This document shows, in pieces, positions 61,020 to 64,000 of a DNA stretch of 64,000 nucleotides. This DNA comes from Mycobacterium sp. Marseille-P9652 (GTDB lineage Bacteria; Actinomycetota; Actinomycetes; Mycobacteriales; Mycobacteriaceae). The notes under the pieces were generated by a model. It had not been told where the DNA came from. It was given only the letters and a program-made list of their open reading frames with translations, and did not search any database. The stretch is from contig NZ_CACRUY010000019.1 in NCBI RefSeq assembly GCF_902652685.1, positions 23,311 through 87,310 on the forward strand, written 5' to 3'. Every line of letters starts with the position of its first letter. Within the stretch, counting starts at the first letter, position 1. The position numbers and the translations under genes were made by a program.

Positions 61020-61579
61020 CTACGGGAAGGCGACAAGATATGTCTTGTTCTTCAGGTCCGCGGCGAGCTCGTCGACGTCGAAAGGCCGGTCGAGCCGAGC
61101 GTTCAACTCCTTCGGGCCGATCAGGAGGCTGATTCCGCGGTTTGGCGGGCGAAAAGGCGACCGATGTAGGGGTAGACACGTCGCATGATCGCCCGCTCCG
61201 CGGACGAGCAGCGCGTTGCGCAGTAGCCGCCGTGGCCGATCTCGTCGGTGAGGATCTCGCTGTAGAGCAGCTCGATCCGGCCGGCGACTGCGGGTTCGTC
61301 TGCGAACAACTGCCTGCCGACGCGACGTAGTTGGTCGAATATGATGCGGCCGGCCATCTCCGCGGCTCCGACGAACGTGAAGTTCAGCCGGTCGGGCGTG
61401 CAGACGGCGGACTTGACGAACTGGCGCATCACGAAGGGCCGGGGTGCGTCAGTGTCTCCGGGCTCGTCGCACCGCCACCAGCTCAGGAGCCGCCGGATCG
61501 CCGGAAAATATAGGAAAAACCCTGATGCGCCGGGGCTGGCCTGGTCAATACTGTCGGACCCTGACGGTGTTCGTGATTG
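61020..61579 (-). pseudogene. Truncated, frameshifted diiron/ferritin-like gene
   Basis: A minus-strand coding remnant runs SIDQASPGASGFFLYFPAIR... , LLYSEILTDEIGHGGYCATR (ExxH-like metal motif) to IGRLFARQTAES, then loses frame near 61133 and continues in another frame as LLIGPKELNARLDRPFDVDE to a TAG at 61020. One missing A restores the junction QTAE-ISLLIG. No plausible start or N-terminal half of the gene is visible, so it is truncated as well. The diiron assignment rests only on the ExxH helix. Confidence 0.6.
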
Positions 61580-61637
61580 CGCGACACCGCCCGTGTAAAA
61601 GGTGTCTCGTCGACAGTCGCATCGGAGGATTCGGGAC

Positions 61638-62084
61638 ATGAGCCATCCATCGAGATTTCTGAAAGCCGCACCGGCACTGGCAATTTCGGGACCGCTTACC
61701 GCACTAGCGTTGGCCAGCCCCGCGTCGGCGAACACGTACACCAAACACCTCGCGGTGGATTGCCCGCAGCCGTACAGCCAGACGTGCACGCCCAGGGCGG
61801 GTATGCAAGTGGGCGGCAGCGGGACCCCCTACTTGATCACCTTCACGGCGGACCCCAGCGCGTGTGCGCCGGGGATGGTGCACATCTTCGTCGACGGGGT
61901 CGAGCAGGGCCATTCCGAGGCAGGCCCGGGAATGCCCGCGCACTTCTTCAGAGTTGCCCACGGTCCGGGCAACGACCACACGGTCGACGTCCAGCTGGAT
62001 GGAGTGCTCGGGGGCTGCAACAAGGGCTCAATGAGTGGATGGTCCGGCACCCTCAAGGTTCAGACCGACGTCGAGGGCTTGTAG
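61638..62084 (+). CDS. Exported hypothetical protein
   Basis: A 148-residue protein with a signal peptide (FLKAAPALAISGPLTALALA, cleavage near ASA-NT) and a mature part with six Cys-containing strands: LAVDCPQPYSQTC, ADPSACAPG, HIFVDGVEQGHSEAGPG, GGCNKGSMSGWSG. It is likely a secreted mycobacterial protein of unknown function. ATG 61638 lies 3 bp after CGGGAC. The frame upstream in other phases overlaps the diiron-like pseudogene. Confidence 0.8.
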   Translation: MSHPSRFLKAAPALAISGPLTALALASPASANTYTKHLAVDCPQPYSQTCTPRAGMQVGGSGTPYLITFTADPSACAPGMVHIFVDGVEQGHSEAGPGMPAHFFRVAHGPGNDHTVDVQLDGVLGGCNKGSMSGWSGTLKVQTDVEGL

Positions 62085-62181
62085 CGGCTCGATATCCGCG
62101 CCTCGGCAGACGCCAATCCCGAAGCGGCTGCGCTAAAGCCGAATCAGGCGCTCGAGCGTCAACGCTGGCCTCACGCAACTC

Positions 62182-62688
62182 TCACGGAGCGAGCCGCCGC
62201 TGAAGCTCGGTGGTGACGTCAAGCTGGCGTTGCACCGTCGCCACGTCGGCTTCGAGGGCACTGGTGTCGGGCATGGTCGCGGCGGCGGCGTAACGGCCGA
62301 CCGCCGCCTCGATGGTCTCTACCGTCTTCGTGATCGCGGGAAGTAACTCTTCCCGCTGCGTCGGACCGAGTTGGGCGACGGCGACGAGGTGATCGTCGAG
62401 TTGAATTGCCGTCTGCTCCAGATCCGCGCGCAGCACAACCGTCGAGCCGGTGTCCAGAGCGTTGACCGCTCGCAGCGCGGCCATCGCGTCGCGCAGCCTG
62501 CGATGGAGCCGGGCTTCCGGGTCGTGCGATACCGCCCACGCCCGGGGTGCGGGCGTCGGACGGCCGGGAATCAACGCGTTGTCGCGCGAGATCGCCCGCT
62601 GTTGGTTGCGATGGACGACCCCCACAACCGCCGCCGTCACACCCACAATCAAAACAAGCAATAAAACCAGTGCCACAACGACTTCCAT
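62182..62688 (-). CDS. Membrane-anchored hypothetical protein
   Basis: A 168-residue protein with one N-terminal transmembrane segment (VVVALVLLLVLIVGVTAAVVG) and a mostly helical cytoplasmic or periplasmic remainder (RLHRRLRDAMAALRAVNALD; VETIEAAVGRYAAAA). It lies 3 bp downstream of the zinc-ribbon protein gene, so the two are probably co-transcribed. I do not recognise a function. Confidence 0.75.
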   Translation of the reverse strand: MEVVVALVLLLVLIVGVTAAVVGVVHRNQQRAISRDNALIPGRPTPAPRAWAVSHDPEARLHRRLRDAMAALRAVNALDTGSTVVLRADLEQTAIQLDDHLVAVAQLGPTQREELLPAITKTVETIEAAVGRYAAAATMPDTSALEADVATVQRQLDVTTELQRRLAP

Positions 62689-62691
62689 CGC

Positions 62692-63999
62692 TTACCTCTT
62701 ATGGACGTGGTGGCTGGGCGCGGGGGGCGAGTGATGACCGTGCGAACGGAAGTAGACGTAAACGGCGATCGCCAGGATGACGATCAAGACCGCGATCGCG
62801 ATGGCGATCGCCAGCTTCACCTTGCTCCACGGCCGGTCGCCGGCCACTTCTCCGGTGAGTCCGTTGATGGCTACCTGGAACGGCCTGCCGCTGTACATGA
62901 CGGTCAGCAGCCAGATCGGCAGGAGGAGGTGCTTGAACCCGAGGTAGTTCCACGAGGAGCGGAGCTGGTGGATCCGCTGGCGGTCCCCGCCGATGTCGGA
63001 ACGCACCGTTTTCTCGACGCCCTGCTCCATCTCCTGTTGCGCCTCGGGGAGGGCCTGCTCGGCGTCTTTGTCATACGTGCGGCACAGATGGCCGGCGACG
63101 AATTCTCCGGAGTACGCCCGGGCCTGTTCGACGGACCACGGCTCGAGCTCCTTGATGCGCTTCCGGTTCAGGGTTTCGCTGTCGTTGGCCAGGACCGGAA
63201 GGTCCGCAAAGCTGTTGTGCACCTGCCCCGCGACGCGGTACCAGTTCGTCCGCGTCTCGTATATCGGGTCGCCGTCGGAGTCGGTGCCCACCCGCACTTC
63301 ATAGTCCTCGCCGCGTTCGCCGTCGTACTGCGTGTCGATCTCGGCGTCGTAGGTGAAGTAGGCGGTGTACAGGCTCGACAAGGCTCCGATCTCTCGGTAC
63401 TTCTTGAAGTTGGTCGGTGCGAACCAGCGCTTGGTCACCCACTTTTCGATGTTCTGGCGGGCCTGTTTCTCGTCGATGCGAAACGGCACCACGCCGTCTA
63501 CCGGCAGTCGCGCCGGCGCGTTGTGCACGTCGTCGCGTTGGATCGGCGTCGCGCAGTAGGGGCACTTGGTCGCCGTCAGGCTACCGGCGAACTCGGTTGT
63601 GCCCCCGCAGTTCTGGCACTTGACCTCCCGCATGCCGGTGACATTGGGTCCCGCTTGGCGTTGCTGCATCTCCCGGAGTTGTTGCATCGCGGCGCGCAAT
63701 TCGCGGGACTTGACGGGAGTATCCGGCGCGCTGACGTCCGAATAGTTGCCGCAACTGGGACACCGCAGTTTCTGGCTGGCGATGTCGAAGTTGAGCTGGC
63801 CGCCGCACGACGGGCAGGGATAGGTGCGGGTGTGCTCGGTCTGGTGAAGCATCGCGTGACCGGCCAATCCGGCGTAGGAGCCGGGTGCCGGAGGAGGCGG
63901 AGGCGGAGCCACGGGAGGCGGGCCCGCCAGTGGCCGGGCGGCGGGCGGCGGCCCGGCCGGCGGTCGCGGCATCGGCGGGGGGCCGGCTTGTCGCGGAGG
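62692..63999 (-). CDS. Zinc-ribbon membrane protein, 5' end possibly outside window
   Basis: A protein with an N-terminal proline-rich segment, then two zinc ribbons (CPSC...CPSC and CQNC...CPYC), a central beta-rich domain (WFAPTNFKKYREIGALSSLYTAY, YDAEIDTQYDG) and a C-terminal transmembrane segment (AIAIAIAVLIVILAIAVYVYF) with a His/Ser-rich tail (HGHHSPP). ATG 63972 gives 426 residues, but the frame stays open (PPRQAGPPP) to the window edge, so the true start may be upstream. The ribbons resemble TFIIB/primosomal-type zinc modules; partner unknown. Confidence 0.8.
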   Translation of the reverse strand, partial: PPRQAGPPPMPRPPAGPPPAARPLAGPPPVAPPPPPPAPGSYAGLAGHAMLHQTEHTRTYPCPSCGGQLNFDIASQKLRCPSCGNYSDVSAPDTPVKSRELRAAMQQLREMQQRQAGPNVTGMREVKCQNCGGTTEFAGSLTATKCPYCATPIQRDDVHNAPARLPVDGVVPFRIDEKQARQNIEKWVTKRWFAPTNFKKYREIGALSSLYTAYFTYDAEIDTQYDGERGEDYEVRVGTDSDGDPIYETRTNWYRVAGQVHNSFADLPVLANDSETLNRKRIKELEPWSVEQARAYSGEFVAGHLCRTYDKDAEQALPEAQQEMEQGVEKTVRSDIGGDRQRIHQLRSSWNYLGFKHLLLPIWLLTVMYSGRPFQVAINGLTGEVAGDRPWSKVKLAIAIAIAVLIVILAIAVYVYFRSHGHHSPPAPSHHVHKR

Positions 64000-64000
64000 C

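Noticed and set aside
61580-61789. N-terminal extension of the diiron-like frame across the exported protein gene
   Set aside because: This part of the frame is antisense to the signal-peptide gene at 61638 and looks like noise.

Overview
The window is a contiguous piece of a high-GC actinobacterial chromosome, almost certainly a slow-growing or MAC/kansasii-like Mycobacterium. Pointers to the genus are a PE-family protein, an MTB12-type secreted antigen, an Rv1318c-type HAMP adenylyl cyclase, a mycofactocin-type SDR, several F420/FMN luciferase-like oxidoreductases and dense arrays of fadE/echA/P450/CaiB genes. I see no rRNA, tRNA, CRISPR, integrase or insertion sequence.

Regions. (i) 0-8 kb: a tightly overlapping operon (amidohydrolase, paired acyl-CoA dehydrogenases, a fused double CaiB CoA-transferase, a mini DUF35 protein, a thiolase-like protein, a P450). 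(ii) 8-12 kb, minus strand: P450, CaiB transferase, a divergent APH-like protein and a relic of a second CaiB gene. (iii) 12-20 kb: two CaiB genes (the second seems to use a CTG start), VOC protein, P450, a second paired acyl-CoA dehydrogenase set and a second amidohydrolase that closely resembles the first gene. (iv) 20-27 kb: cyclase, SMP-30 lactonase, SnoaL, SDRs including a mycofactocin-type SDR, crotonase, P450. (v) 27-34 kb: four crotonases, an orphan acyl-CoA dehydrogenase, a lone lipoyl-domain protein and a fused E1 alpha-beta dehydrogenase. (vi) 34-47 kb: serine hydrolase, SnoaL proteins, two luciferase-like oxidoreductases, a DUF35/thiolase-like pair, two acyl-CoA synthetases, hydratase, TetR, SDR, crotonase, acyl-CoA dehydrogenase. 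(vii) 47-55.6 kb: two near-duplicate TetR/SDR modules, a DUF427-thioesterase fusion, another DUF35/thiolase-like pair and a 3-hydroxyisobutyrate-dehydrogenase-like protein. (viii) 55.6-64 kb: a lower-density end with a broken TetR gene next to a perfect 17-bp palindrome, a PE protein carrying MPTR-like decapeptide repeats, an F420-type oxidoreductase, an intact APH, three exported proteins, a broken diiron-like gene, and a zinc-ribbon membrane protein.

Taken together, 3-55.6 kb reads as a catabolic island for one or more bulky, probably alicyclic or terpenoid/steroid-like acids. P450s would hydroxylate, SDRs (one mycofactocin-linked) would oxidise, AMP ligases and CaiB transferases would make and move CoA thioesters, heteromeric acyl-CoA dehydrogenases and crotonases/hydratases would process them, and thiolase-fold proteins lacking the usual cysteine, each with a DUF35 partner, would cleave C-C bonds by a retro-aldol route as in cholesterol side-chain removal (Ltp2/ChsH2). 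The substrate cannot be read from sequence. Gene starts overlap the previous stop by 4 bp (ATGA, GTGA, TTGA, CTGA) about 18 times, so most blocks are translationally coupled operons. AT-rich inverted repeats sit in most of the promoter gaps and fit TetR-type control.
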